From Euglena gracilis (Eukaryota; Euglenida; Euglenophyceae; Euglenales), in NCBI GenBank assembly GCA_039621445.1, contig CP154956.1, forward strand, positions 35,437,437 to 35,501,436: a stretch of 64,000 bases of DNA. Direction: 5' to 3'. The notes under the pieces are model-generated. The model was not told the DNA's origin. It was given only the letters and a program-made list of their open reading frames with translations, and made no database searches. This document shows positions 1 to 9,307 of this stretch, piece after piece; positions within the stretch are counted from its first letter, which is position 1; each line of letters begins with the position of its first letter. Made by a program: the position numbers and the translations under genes.

Positions 1-285
1 CGGCACTGCCGCCTCCACCGGCCCCAGACCCCCGGCATACCCAGGGGCGGGAGAGAGGGGGGACAGGCCCACCCCAACCTCCCCCACCCCCGGGGAAGCG
101 GTCCCCCGGCAGGTTGGCCGGCCCCCGGGACTCTGACAGGTTTCCGGGGTGGGGCTTCGAATTCCAGCGGAGTTAGACCCTGACAGGTTGGCTGGCATCG
201 GGAACCCTGGCACCTTCCTATGTTGCGCCAGGTTGGACAGTGCTGGGGGCCCTGACAGTTTCCCAGGCGGGACCCTGACTATACA
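1..285. repeat. degenerate tandem repeat, CCTGACAGGTT-type
   Basis: GC-rich stretch with several imperfect copies of CTGACAGGTT/CTGACAGTTT (near 131, 179 and 252) followed by GGC/GGG-rich spacers. I see no supportable coding region in it. It ends at the large hairpin that follows. Confidence 0.45.
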
Positions 286-388
286 AATTGTGGGCTATTC
301 CCCGTATTCAGGGCGTATAACGGGTCAAGGGCGCCTGCGGCGCCCTTGACCCGTTATACGCCCTGAATACGGGGAATAGCCCACAATT
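286..388. repeat. perfect inverted repeat, 50-bp arms, 3-nt loop
   Basis: Positions 286-335 and 339-388 are exact reverse complements, separated by TGC. The arms start ATTGTGGGCTATTCC and meet at GGGCGCC/GGCGCCC. As RNA or single-stranded DNA this would be a near-blunt 50-bp hairpin. It sits directly left of an element with terminal inverted repeats. Confidence 0.95.
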
Positions 389-393
389 ATTCT

Positions 394-1425
394 GTAACCG
401 TGAATAGAAAAGCCCGGCGCCTGCCCTGTTTCCGTTCTGTGTGCTTCACGCCATGTTTTCGGGCATTTTTTTCCTTTTTTTTACCCAAAAATCCTATTCA
501 CGAAAATATACCCTGTTTTTCGTGAATATGTATTCACGAAAATATATTCTCGTAAATTGAAAATATGGCATGTTTATTTTTTGATAGAAACAGGTCTGTG
601 GAAATGGTGTCCAAATGACCCAAAGCATACCCACATAATACCGCTGGTCCTGGAAAACGAGAAATGGGCGTTAGGACAAGTTATTGGGGGGCACTTTCGG
701 GGGGGGGACTGGGCGCCGAAGGCGCACCCCACCCCCCAAAAGACCCCCACAATGCTTGGCCTGACGCCGATATTCGCTTTAGAGCCTAACGGATAACAGA
801 GTGTCGGTATTTTATGCACATTGCTTGTGTTGTTCCTCAGTCTGTTCTTGCAAAAATGGCGAAGAAAGTTGCAAACACCATGGACCGAATGTTGCCACAA
901 CCCCCAAAAATTGCTGAATTTTTGGCCACAATCCAAAAAACGCCACCTTGTGTCTGCTGCCCCCACCTGCGCCCGATGTGGTGTGGTTGTTCCCATGCGT
1001 TCCCCGTGTCGTGATATGAATCGTGTGCAATGTGACGTGTGCTCCTTGTCTTACCATTGGCGTTGCGTGAATTTGTGCCACGAGCCCAAACATGGGTCGT
1101 GCAAACCCCGTTAATGTGTCTCCTTCTGATCATCCACAACATTGTGCTGTCACTTCGTCACTTCCCCGTGTGTTGTTCTGTCAGCTGTTTGCTCTGATTC
1201 TGTTTCAAAGCAATCAGTTTTCTTGTATCAGATGTTCCTTTTTCATGTTTAGGCTTTTGGGTTTCATTTCAGTTAAAATTCCTATTCACGAAAATATGCC
1301 CTGTGTTCGTGAATACCTATTCATAAAAAACAGGGCATATTTTCGTGAAATTGAAAATATGCCCTGTTTTCCGTGTTCACACCCACGAAAAACAGGGCAG
1401 GCGCCGGGCCTCTATTCACGGTTAC
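394..1425. mobile_element. about 1.03-kb element with about 40-bp terminal inverted repeats
   Basis: The left end (GTAACCGTGAATAG, then GCCCGGCGCCTGCCCTGTTT) matches the reverse complement of the right end over about 40 bp with a few mismatches. Just inside both ends are nested inverted copies of TATTCACGAAAATAT and CCTGTTTTTCGTGAATA (490-550 and 1280-1390). No clear target duplication was found. The interior holds a plus-strand ORF with a zinc-finger signature. The size suits a short DNA transposon or a derivative; I see no transposase motif. Confidence 0.7.
821..1114 (+). CDS. small PHD-finger-like protein inside an inverted-repeat element
   Basis: This 97-codon ORF ends TAA. Its C-terminal half has the spacing of a PHD zinc finger: Cys50-x2-Cys53, then 17 residues, Cys71-x2-Cys74-x4-His79-x2-Cys82, with CDVCSLSYHWRC at the core. 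PHD fingers normally close with a further Cys pair after an aromatic residue; only single cysteines (86 and 94) follow, so the domain may be atypical, truncated or continued by splicing. PHD fingers usually bind histone tails and occur in some transposon proteins. The first 40 residues look non-domain and the true start is uncertain. It is the only plus-strand ORF I support, and it lies wholly inside the 394-1425 element. Confidence 0.5.
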   Translation: MLVLFLSLFLQKWRRKLQTPWTECCHNPQKLLNFWPQSKKRHLVSAAPTCARCGVVVPMRSPCRDMNRVQCDVCSLSYHWRCVNLCHEPKHGSCKPR

Positions 1426-1714
1426 AAGCTCTTGGGTGTGACTGTTTCCCGGGATGGGGGGGGGCAGATGCAGACCGAGGGATCCCCTCCAAAAAAAAAT
1501 GCGGCGGGTGCCACATTGTTGGGCAGCCAGATCCGACAGCCGGACAATCCGGATGTGCCCACTTGCTTTTGTTCCTGTTGCATGCCGCCCTGCTGTTAGA
1601 GGGCCATGCCATCCGAGGGCCCCCTTGCACCCCAGCTGCCGGCAGTACTGTGTCCGGTCAGCTTTCCAACCAATCGACATAGCCTGCCAAACTTTGTCCA
1701 TAAGCTGCGGGGGG

Positions 1715-2093
1715 CAGGGGTTCACTTAAGGACCTCCCGTTGCCCGGCAGGGGTCCCGTGAGCCGGCTGAAAAAAAGGTGCTGGCTGGACACCCCGGGGG
1801 GGGGGGAGCTGGACCCGGCGGGGACCCCAAAAATGTCTGAAAGAGCCCAAATCCAGCTGGGTTGGCCGTTTTCAGCCAAAATGTGGAGGTGAAAAAACCA
1901 AAAACCACCCCAAAAACGCCATTTTTGGCCATTTTTGACCCCCTTTTCAGTCCAGCCTGGCTTTGTCTGGATGGCCCGAACTTAATTTCTGCGGACCCCG
2001 GGGTTCCACCGCCCGGCTGGAAGGTGCTGGCTGGAAAAAAGGTACTGGCTTGCTGAGCCCCTGGGGGGTCCCCTCTGGTTTAAGAAAGCCCCG
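1715..2093. mobile_element. candidate hAT-like MITE
   Basis: The left end CAGGGGTTCACTTAAGG and the right end (reverse complement CGGGGCTTTCTTAAACC) are imperfect inverted repeats flanked by GCGGGGGG at 1707-1714 and 2094-2101. The inside carries the GGTGCTGGCTGG and C-run/G-run blocks typical of the other copies here. The flanking repeat is low complexity, so the duplication is weaker evidence than elsewhere. Confidence 0.45.
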
Positions 2094-2117
2094 GCGGGGG
2101 GGGGGGCACAGGCTTTT

Positions 2118-2330
2118 TCAGCAGCACGGGCGAAGGGGTCTGTCCGGGGACTCAGCTGCGCGGTCTGCCGCCCCTGCAGTGGCGGCGGGGGCGGGGGCTG
2201 GGGTGGGGGCGGGGGCGGGGGCGGGGGCGGGGGCGGGGGCGGGGGGCAGCTCGACCGGGGCCGCGGCCAGCTCCCGCAGGCGGCCCGGTCTCCGCAGGGC
2301 CGTGTGTGACCATGCATGATTCGAGCCCCG
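2118..2330 (-). CDS. alveolin gene, last exon (Pro/Ala-rich tail)
   Basis: A coding-looking exon ends with TGA at 2118-2120. An acceptor near 2330 (CTCTGCAG or CTGCAGAG) can join the preceding exon, which ends in phase 1. With the AGAG acceptor the frame gives ELAAAPVELPPAPAPAPA and then an Ala/Pro run encoded by a (GGGGGC)n tract. Variable low-complexity ends outside a repeat core are usual in alveolins. The competing acceptor gives a different, polyproline frame, so the tail sequence is not certain. Confidence 0.5.
   Translation of the reverse strand, partial: RGSNHAWSHTALRRPGRLRELAAAPVELPPAPAPAPAPAPAPTPAPAPAATAGAADRAAESPDRPLRPCC
2164..2246. repeat. (GGGGGC)n hexanucleotide tract
   Basis: About ten imperfect GGGGGC/GGGGCT units. 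In the proposed alveolin tail the minus strand reads as Pro-Ala repeats. Confidence 0.85.
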
Positions 2331-2616
2331 ATCGCCGCCTCTGCAGAGTGGGGCCCAACCCACCGCCTCCCGCCGAGCCGGGGATGGCTGGGCCAGTGGG
2401 GAGGAGACGTGAGGTCCGGCTGCACATCTGGGTGGCGGGCTTCTGTCCATGGGCCGAGGAAAGAGAAGGGGAAATTGAACCGCCTGAGAGGGACCCCACG
2501 CAACAGACTGGGTCGCAAAGCAAAACTCCAAGAAAAATGCTAGTCACACAGAGTCAGCAAAGTTTCAGCAGCAAACTTGCCTCAACATTTGTTCCTTGAG
2601 TCTGACTGTGATTTAC

Positions 2617-2795
2617 CTTGTTTACGCAAATTGACGACCCGCCGAGGAACGGCAGTGGTGCGAGACCGGGCCGGGTGCACCAGTCGCTCCTCCGGGACGG
2701 GCGTCTCCACCTGCCGCTCCACTGGGACGGTCACCACCCGCTCCACGATACGCTCCACCGGCACCTCCACCACCCGGTCCACCACCCGCTCCGTC
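2617..2795 (-). CDS. alveolin repeat exon 3
   Basis: The minus-strand frame reads ERVVDRVVEVPVERIVERVV, then TVPVERQVETPVPEERLV, and ends RKQ before a good donor, CAAG|GTAAAT (exon end 2617, phase 1). The E-(K/R)-(I/V)-V-E-V-P periodicity is the alveolin hallmark: alveolins form the filament network under the inner membrane complex or alveoli of apicomplexans, ciliates and dinoflagellates. The 5' boundary is approximate; ACGGAG|CGG would keep the phase. Confidence 0.7.
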
Positions 2796-2986
2796 CGCCC
2801 CACGTGGCCTTTTGACCCGGACCTAGGTCTGAAGTGCTCCCCCCACCTCTGCCTTGAGTGACTCGCGTGATACAGGTGTGACATGTGTGTGGTGTGTGAC
2901 ACATGCTCTCTCCCCCCAGGCATCTGTGTCACAAGATGAGGCCGACCACGCAGGAGAGTCAACAAAAAAGGCTGCCTGGCCGGCAC

Positions 2987-3052
2987 GAGCCGCTCCACGA
3001 TGTGCTCGACCGGCACTGCCCGCTCCACCACGCGGTCCACTTCCACCAGCTG
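2987..3052 (-). CDS. alveolin repeat exon 2
   Basis: 22 codons, phase 0 at both ends: acceptor TCCAG|CAG, donor CTC|GTGCCG. The frame reads QLVEVDRVVERAVPVEHIV and continues the valine/glutamate repeat. Because valine codons start with GT, several donors are possible in this exon, so the exact 3' end is a choice. Confidence 0.6.
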
Positions 3053-3140
3053 CTGGACCAGCCGGGGCACTGGCTCCGGGCAGTGGCCCGAAAGGGGGAC
3101 AGAGGCACCGCGTGCACGATGTGCTGGGTGGCGCAGACAA

Positions 3141-3145
<5 letters not shown>

Positions 3146-3189
<44 letters not shown>
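3146..3189. repeat. (TC)n microsatellite
   Basis: About 20 TC units followed by a GTGTGGG-rich stretch to about 3235, within an intron of the alveolin model. Confidence 0.95.
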
Positions 3190-3192
<3 letters not shown>

Positions 3193-3659
3193 GGTGTGGG
3201 TGTGGGTGGGTGGGTGTGTGTGTGGGAGTGTTGTGTGTTCTGCAAAAAAAAAGAAGAAGAAAACCCTGTATTTATCGCTTGCCAGGGACATTTTTTTTCC
3301 AGAACATTTAAATTTATATGATACACTGCAAACTCGGCTGATGAAATCGAAGCACTTCACTGCCCCTGGGCATCAACTGCTTAGCTGCTGGTTGTATGTA
3401 TGGCTTGTGAACTGGGGGGGGTGAGTGGGGTGGGGTCCGGCAAGAGCGTGGTGAGGGTGGTCTGGGTTTAGGCTGAGGTTTGCCACAAGGTCTGAGTTAG
3501 GGTCAAATGGGGATGGGGCTCTCATGGTTGGGCAGGGCGGGGGGTCGGGCCTCCTCTTTCCTTCCTTCTTCAAACTTCCGCAGCACAGGCGGAATCAGAC
3601 GGCGGCCGGAACAGGGGAGGGGCAGCCCCGGCCGGCGGCGGCCCCGGCCCGGGCGGGAC

Positions 3660-3812
3660 GATCCGCTCCACGACGCGCTCCACCTCCACCGGCTGCTGGA
3701 CCACCTTCTCCACCGTCACCACCTTCTCCACCACCTTCTCCACCGTGACGGGCCGCACCTTCACCCGGTGCTGCACCACCCGCCCCGCCCCCTCCTCCCC
3801 AGCATGGGGGTC
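3660..3812 (-). CDS. alveolin repeat exon 1
   Basis: 51 codons, phase 0 at both ends (acceptor CTGCCCAG|GAC, donor ATC|GTCCCG). After a short acidic/glycine stretch the frame gives VKVRPVTVEKVVEKVVTVEK and then VVQQPVEVERVVERI. This is the clearest alveolin-type segment in the window, and with the two following exons makes about 130 residues of repeat core. Other Val/Glu repeat or coiled-coil proteins are possible, but VEKVVEKVV with interspersed proline is characteristic. It supports an alveolate origin for the DNA. Confidence 0.72.
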
Positions 3813-3902
3813 CTGGGCAGGGAGGCCGGGCCCCAAACCAACGCAGGGTACTGTGACTGAGTACTGCGTGAGCCACAAAATGGTGTGCTTGTTTGTGTGT
3901 GC

Positions 3903-3904
<2 letters not shown>

Positions 3905-3948
<44 letters not shown>

Positions 3949-3973
3949 GTGTGTGTGTGCGCGCGCGCGCGTG

Positions 3974-4021
<48 letters not shown>
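3905..4021. repeat. (TG)n microsatellite with (GC)n centre
   Basis: Two TG blocks separated by GCGCGCGCGC at about 3959-3971. ORFs running through it (Cys/Val repeats) are artefacts. Confidence 0.95.
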
Positions 4022-4024
<3 letters not shown>

Positions 4025-4227
4025 TTGTGTGCTGGTTACTGCGTTGCGTGTTGTGTGCTGTGGTGTGTGTGGATAGGATTCGCAGACGGGAGTCGCCCGA
4101 TGGTCTCCCGCTGATCTGTCATGGTGGAGAGGTCGTCAGAGCACACGCCACCAGCATGTCAAAATCATAAACATAGGTCCCATGAAGGCTGTGCCCCCCT
4201 CCACTCCGTCTCCCAGTGGCAGACCAC

Positions 4228-4434
4228 CAGCCCCCGGCGAGGGCCGCCCTGGGCCTCCAACCCCCGCAGCGCCCGCAGCACCTCCCCCCCTTGCTGCCGC
4301 AGCTCCTGCAGCTGCCCCGCCACCAGCGCCTTCACCTGGCCCCAGGCCGCAAACCAGGGGCCCCGCTGTCCACGGGAGACGGGGGCCACCGCCACGGGGA
4401 ACCCCCGCCGTGCTCCACAGTGGTCGGGGCACCA
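4228..4434 (-). CDS. exon upstream of the alveolin core
   Basis: 69 codons, phase 0 to phase 0 (acceptor ATCGCAG|TGG, donor CTG|GTGGTC), so it joins the next exon at 3812 in frame. The central part, WGQVKALVAGQLQELRQQGG, looks helical and possibly coiled-coil. Codon third positions are strongly GC-rich, as in the other exons. I recognise no domain. It is probably the N-terminal part of the alveolin-type protein, but could end a neighbouring gene. Confidence 0.6.
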
Positions 4435-4565
4435 CTGCGATACCGTTTTGAACGACTGGCCAAAGACGTGGAATTGGGGCCTCTGGGCGACAGGCAAGAG
4501 GGGTTGGGTTTTGGGGTTGGGCTGGCGTTCATGCAAAACAACAATGACACGGTAACAAGCTCAAC

Positions 4566-4676
4566 CTGCTGTTGACAATTTTTTTGTACTCCTTGCTCGT
4601 TTTGAAATTTTTCGGCTCTTCTAAATGCATACCCGCACCTTCCTGGACCACAAGCAGTTTCACACACACCTGCACA
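4566..4676 (-). CDS. possible exon, 37 codons
   Basis: Open in phase 0 between GTCCAG|TGT and CAG|GTTGAG. It reads CAGVCETACGPGRCGYAF and then a polar stretch. A second coding-looking stretch lies at about 4720-4810 in another frame, and the two cannot both be joined simply. Confidence 0.35.
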
Positions 4677-5158
4677 CTGGACGACATCCGGGATCTTTAT
4701 GCCGATCCCCATCACATTTTGCTGCCCTGCCAGTCTTCCGTTATGTCTTTCAGCTCCCGTACTTGCTGTTGGAGGTGGAGGGCGGGGTTAATGACGGTCC
4801 CAGCCACAAGCCCCTGACGACTTACAAATGAACAAATATCGCTTGTAAATACGCTGATAACATCGCTGGTGGCCTGAGAAACCCACAGGGGGGGGGGCAC
4901 ACGGCCCAGCCATCCAACGCGGCGTCCTTCGTCCCGCTTGTTTCCTTCAGGGGTTTCCCTTTCGACTTTCGCTTAAAATTTATGTCCCCCTTTCGCTGAT
5001 TTCGGCCTGTTGCAGGAGTCCGTTACGGCCAAAGATCCGGCAGAAATCCCCCAACGACAGCCTCTTCCAGAAAGGGTGAAACTTTTGAGGGGGTTGGACG
5101 AAGCGTTTTCCCGCTTCCTTCTCCGCTTCAAGCCTTCAAACAATTTTGGGAAACTTAC

Positions 5159-5304
5159 GCCGCCTGAGTTTCCCGGCCTGCCCGCCGCACCTCCCGCGCC
5201 AGTGCCGCGCTCGCCGCGGGCCGGGCTTTGGCGGCCACGCCGGTCGGCTCCTCGCCGGGGCCCCGAGGCAGCCCCAGCGCGACCATCCCCGGCAGCCCCC
5301 AGGC
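5159..5304 (-). CDS. exon, Ala/Arg-rich, canonical donor
   Basis: The acceptor is GATAG|GCC and the donor is a full-consensus GTAAGT at 5158 (phase 2). The frame contains EEPTGVAAKARPAASAALAR. Almost every third base is G or C. No domain recognised. Confidence 0.55.
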
Positions 5305-5664
5305 CTATCCCTCCCCCCCTTGCGTTCCCTGCACTGTGGGGGAATAAGCCCCCCCTGCCCCCATGGATGGGTGAGGCAGGGGAGTGGGAAACATGGGTGG
5401 GGCCAGGCTTCTGTTTCCCAACCCCGGGGGGCAGGGGGGAGGTGCCTTGTCTATGGGGTGCCTGACCGTAGCAGGCACCCCCGGGCGTGTCCCCCTTTTC
5501 TGGTTCTTTCCATTCTGACTAGGCTTCTTTTTAAAGAAGTTTGCACCCCCCCCCCCAGGGGGTAGGTGCTATGGGCAGGGGAGTGGGGCATTCTCCCCTT
5601 GGGGGGGTTGGGCTTTGGGTGGGCAGTGCTATAGCACCCCCCCCCCGGCGCCGAAGGCCACAGG

Positions 5665-5943
5665 CAGGCTTCTTTTTAAGACCCCGGGGGGGGGGGGAGG
5701 GGGGGTCCCCCCCACCCACCCAGGGTGGCGCGGGACCCTCCGGGGGGGGGGGGGGGGGACCACCCCCCCAAAATCGGGCCGTTAAAGGCAATTTTCAAAA
5801 ATTTTCGGCGCTTCGCGCCGAAAAGGTATACCCAGCGCCTCTGGCGCGGGACCCCCCCCCCCCCCGGGGGGGGCCCGGCCCGGACCCCCCCACCCCCCCC
5901 CCCCCCCCGGGGGGGGGGGTCAGGTAACTTAAAAAGAAGCCTG
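5665..5943. mobile_element. hAT-like MITE, 279 bp, perfect 16-bp ends and 8-bp duplication
   Basis: The left end CAGGCTTCTTTTTAAG (5665-5680) is the exact reverse complement of 5928-5943. It is flanked by GCCACAGG at 5657-5664 and 5944-5951. The interior is C-run/G-run blocks around a short GGCGCTTCGCGCC stem. An 8-bp duplication and a CAGG- terminus suggest the hAT superfamily; no coding capacity, so it would have to be moved in trans. Confidence 0.9.
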
Positions 5944-6241
5944 GCCACAGGGGCCAGAAAACGCCCATTTTCAAGGGGAGTTTGCCTGGGTTGGCCGACA
6001 CCGGGGCCCAGGACTGCCCCCCCCCCACAGCAAAAAGGCTGCTACTGTTGGGGCATAAAAAACATGCGGCAGCATTGCTGGGATCTACAGTCTGGGGGGG
6101 GGGAAGGACAACGTGGGGGAAAAATGCGCAGTTCATGGCAATGGAATACACTGGATAACCTGGGAGTTACATCCCCCTGGCCTTCAACACCGATTTTAAG
6201 AGCATTCCAGAAGGGGGGGGATCTCCCGTGCAACCACTAAC

Positions 6242-6429
6242 CGTCTATCCCCCAAAGGGGTCCAGGGGCTGGTCTGCTGGCAGAAATGCTCCTTCTCAGC
6301 CAGGTGTGCCTTCAGCACCGCCAAGTCCTGCAGCGCCCGTGCGCGGTCGGCCTTTGCTGTCGCCGGCAGAGTGGCTGCCGCCTTGGCCCGCACACAGCGT
6401 CCGCGAGTGCGGGGGAATGCATCGTTTCG
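6242..6429 (-). CDS. exon with helical, Ala/Lys-rich sequence
   Basis: Acceptor CCCAG|CGA, donor GACG|GTTAGT (phase 0 to 2). The frame includes RALQDLAVLKAHLAEKEHF, which looks like a short amphipathic or coiled-coil helix. No family recognised. Confidence 0.55.
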
Positions 6430-6659
6430 CTGGGCACCTGAGGGGTCTGAGAAGAGAAGCGTGGATGACATTTGTGCCCCTTTGACCCCCCCCCCAAACT
6501 GCAGCGGGGGTGTGCTTGTAGCGGACCGCCTTCATTTCCAGCCCAACCCAGTCGATACCCGTTCATTTCCTTTGGGAATACCATCGAAAATGGAGTTGCG
6601 CTCGTGGTGGACCGCTGCCGTTTGGCAGCAGCGGGGTGGACCGCTGCTATTTGGACCCT

Positions 6660-6930
6660 GTGCCGGTAGCGGCCCCGACCTCCTGTTGGGGGGCCGCACC
6701 CTGGCCCTACTGCCGGAAGGCCGGGCCGGGGCCACCCTGGCCTGCAGGCTGTGCCGCAGCGCCACCCACCGCTCCGGGGTTGGTGGGCCGGCGGGGTGCA
6801 GGGAGGGCGCGCCGTCAACCGGCTCGCTGCGGGGGGAGGCGCCGTCGCGGCAACTGTCGCAGCCCTCGGCAGGCCCCGGCCCCCGCCCCGGACCCCACAA
6901 ATCACCAACCAGCCCGGCACCCCCCGCCTG
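6660..6930 (-). CDS. coding-looking segment (approximate)
   Basis: A long open minus-strand frame with GC-rich third positions, containing PERWVALRHSLQARVAPARP. Ends not resolved. The region 6490-6690 also resembles the 52.5-kb TA-duplicating MITE (shared TTTGGACCCTG and GTAGCGG), so its lower edge may be a decayed element. Confidence 0.4.
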
Positions 6931-7024
6931 GTGTCCGTTTGCATTGGTTGTCACAGCCCCACTTTCCGGGATTGATTTTGGGCCCATGGATGGGTGAGGC
7001 GTCTCTGGATGCCGCCCAGAGGTA

Positions 7025-7285
7025 GGCATGTGCCGTGGGGAGGGGGAGGGATTGAGCCGTGACGGTGGGCGAGGGGCCTGGACCTTCGTCGGGGAGGGGG
7101 CGTGGGGCGGCGGGGGCGGCGAGGCCCCGCGGTGGCTCGCCCGCAGCGTGCCCTGCAGCGTGCCCTGCAGCGTGCCCCCCGGGCCGAAGGAGGGGAAGCC
7201 CTGCGAGCGCCGGAGCGCTTGCCGCCAGGCGGCCGGGCCGGGGAGGGGGGGGGCACACCGGGCAGCCCGGCGGGCGGGGGAGAAT
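7025..7285 (-). CDS. coding-looking segment with GTLQ repeat (approximate)
   Basis: The open frame contains three tandem GTLQ-type units, encoded by a 12-bp repeat at about 7146-7180, then a Pro-rich stretch. Disordered composition; no domain recognised. Ends unresolved. Confidence 0.4.
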
Positions 7286-7499
7286 ATTCCGGAATCACCA
7301 GAAATAAAGGTTTCAGACAAACGGATGGAAAACTTCAAAAAAGAAATGATGGCCAAGGCGAAAATGAAGCTTTTTATGGACCGTTGGAATCTATTCTGAT
7401 CACTTCTCCGGATTTTTTTCGGGCAAAATTTTGAGAATTATTGCCATCTTTAGCATTTTTTGAGTACTTTATTTTGAGTTTTGCTGGCAAATTCGACTC

Positions 7500-7665
7500 A
7501 GAAAACTATACATGTGGCAGGGCCGGAGGGGGGGAGGGGGGAGCGGCCGCCTGCCCCCTGCTGCTGCTCCCACGTGGCCCGCTGGCGGTAGAGGCTGCTG
7601 GCGGTGGGCTGGGGGCCCCGCTCGTCCTTCCCGGCGGGCAGTGTGGGGGCCCAATGTCCAGCAAC
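7500..7665 (-). CDS. coding-looking segment (approximate)
   Basis: The minus frame reads LPAGKDERGPQPTASSLYRQ and RATWEQQQGAGG, with GC-rich third positions. Boundaries not resolved; no domain recognised. Confidence 0.35.
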
Positions 7666-7904
7666 ACAATACCCCCCCCCCCCCGACACAATAGCGGCGC
7701 CCCAAAAGGGTTACCAAACAAGGGCGTATCAGCTCCGCGGGGAATGGTGGGTTTGGGGGGGGGGTGAGGCTGCAATTCATACAGTGCAAGGCTGGCTCTG
7801 CCTCTTCCCTTGTAGCCCCCGGATTCCCGGGGGTGGGGGGTGGGGGAGCCCATTCGACGCCACTGCCGCCCCACACCGCAAAGCGGGGTAGGACGGGCGG
7901 GGGC

Positions 7905-8115
7905 GGTACAGCCGGCTGGAGAAGGGCTGTGGCTCGGTCGGCGCCGGTGGAGCGGAGTGGGGCCGGCGGCGGTCCCCCTGGGCCGCCGGCCGGTGGTCAC
8001 TCCCACGGCCGGGCCCCGAGCCCAAAACGTGCTCGCGAGGCAGACGGGGACGGCTGGGGGACCCCCGGGGCTCGGCGACCGACGACGGCAGAACGCCATT
8101 GACATATGTGGGTCC
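7905..8115 (-). CDS. coding-looking segment, Pro/Arg-rich (approximate)
   Basis: The minus frame contains VPVCLASTFWARGPAVGVTT and a Pro/Arg/Ser-rich continuation. The frame runs into the adjacent 11-bp repeat, which is unlikely to be coding. Confidence 0.3.
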
Positions 8116-8130
8116 GGGTCGACACGCACT

Positions 8131-8183
8131 AGAGAGACACTTGAGAGACACTTGAGAGACACTTGAGAGACACTTGAGAGACA
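8131..8183. repeat. 11-bp minisatellite GAGAGACACTT
   Basis: Nearly five uninterrupted identical units. Confidence 0.95.
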
Positions 8184-8695
8184 GGCTGGGTTGGCGGCTT
8201 GGGAGGGCCGGACCGTGGCCGGCCATCGGCGGCGCGGCGCTGGAGGTCCGGCTCCAGCGGCGCCGCGGCGACCGGGGAGGGCCGGCGGAGCGGCTCGCCG
8301 GGAGGGCGGGCGGGGCGGGTCCCCCTGGTTGAGGGAGGCGGCTGCCCCGGGTGAAGGACTGCGCTGGGGGAAGCCTGGGGCTTGGGGGGGAGGTCGCATC
8401 CAGCACCCGCGGGGGGGGGGTCAGAGGGCCAATGTGCATGTATCCAGTAGATGTGTTTTTTTTGTGCGACGTATTGTGTGTTTTAATTTCACTTTTTGCA
8501 TTTGTGTGATTTAATCTGTTTATGCATCTGTCAAAAAAAGCTTTTTTGCCATTTTTTTTCGGCTGACCATCGTGAAATGGCTGAAAACACCAAAAATGTC
8601 ATGAAACAAGGCCAGCGGCCCCCCAAAGATGGAAACAAATTTCCCAAAGCAGTCAACATCAATTCGTTTCCCAAAAGAACAATAAGCATCATCAC

Positions 8696-8785
8696 TGTGC
8701 GCGCATGGACGTGTGACGGCGGGGCGAGCCGCAGGCTTGGGGGCGTCCCGGCCGCACTGTGGTATTCGCTGGGGCCCGGCCGTTT
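8696..8785 (-). CDS. exon, 30 codons
   Basis: Phase 0 to phase 0, acceptor TTGATCAG|AAA, donor ACA|GTGATG. Reads RPGPSEYHSAAGTPPSLRLA and then a short basic end. No domain recognised. Confidence 0.4.
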
Positions 8786-8866
8786 CTGATCAATGCCCTA
8801 AGCAGGGTTCGCTGTAAAGGCAGGTGGGAGGGTCAGACACCCCTCCGGTTGGGGGGGGGCTGGGGG

Positions 8867-9123
8867 CAAGGTGTCTTTCATTTTAAAGACCGGGGGGGTC
8901 TCCCCCACTCACCCAGGGGTACCCACACCCCCCGGGGGACACTTCGGGGTCAATTTTGAAGTCAATTTTTTTTGGCACATCGTCGTGCCGAAAACGGAGG
9001 AAAGGTCCGGGGGGATCCACTCAGCTTGACCCCCCCCCCTCCAGCTGGTCGAGTGGACCCACCCATCCTCCCCCCCGGGGGGGGGGGTCCAACCTTTAAA
9101 AAAAACACTGGCTAAAAACACTG
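8867..9123. mobile_element. candidate MITE with imperfect ends
   Basis: Left CAAGGTGTCTTTCATTTTAAAG and right (reverse complement CAGTGTTTTT..., with TTTAAAGG further in) are imperfect inverted repeats. Flanks GCTGGGGG and GCTAGGGG match at 7 of 8 positions. The interior has the usual paired C-run/G-run blocks. Confidence 0.45.
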
Positions 9124-9307
9124 GCTAGGGGGACCCCTGCATAAAGAGTGGTGCGGCCAAAATGACCGAAACTTTTTTAACCCCCAAAATCAACCTGAAA
9201 TGAAATTTTGGCACTTTTTTTGGGCACAAAATGTCAACATTGCCAAATTTTCGGTGCAAAGTGGAGAAGGAAAATAATTAGCTTTTGGGAGGTGTCGGTT
9301 TGGGGGA

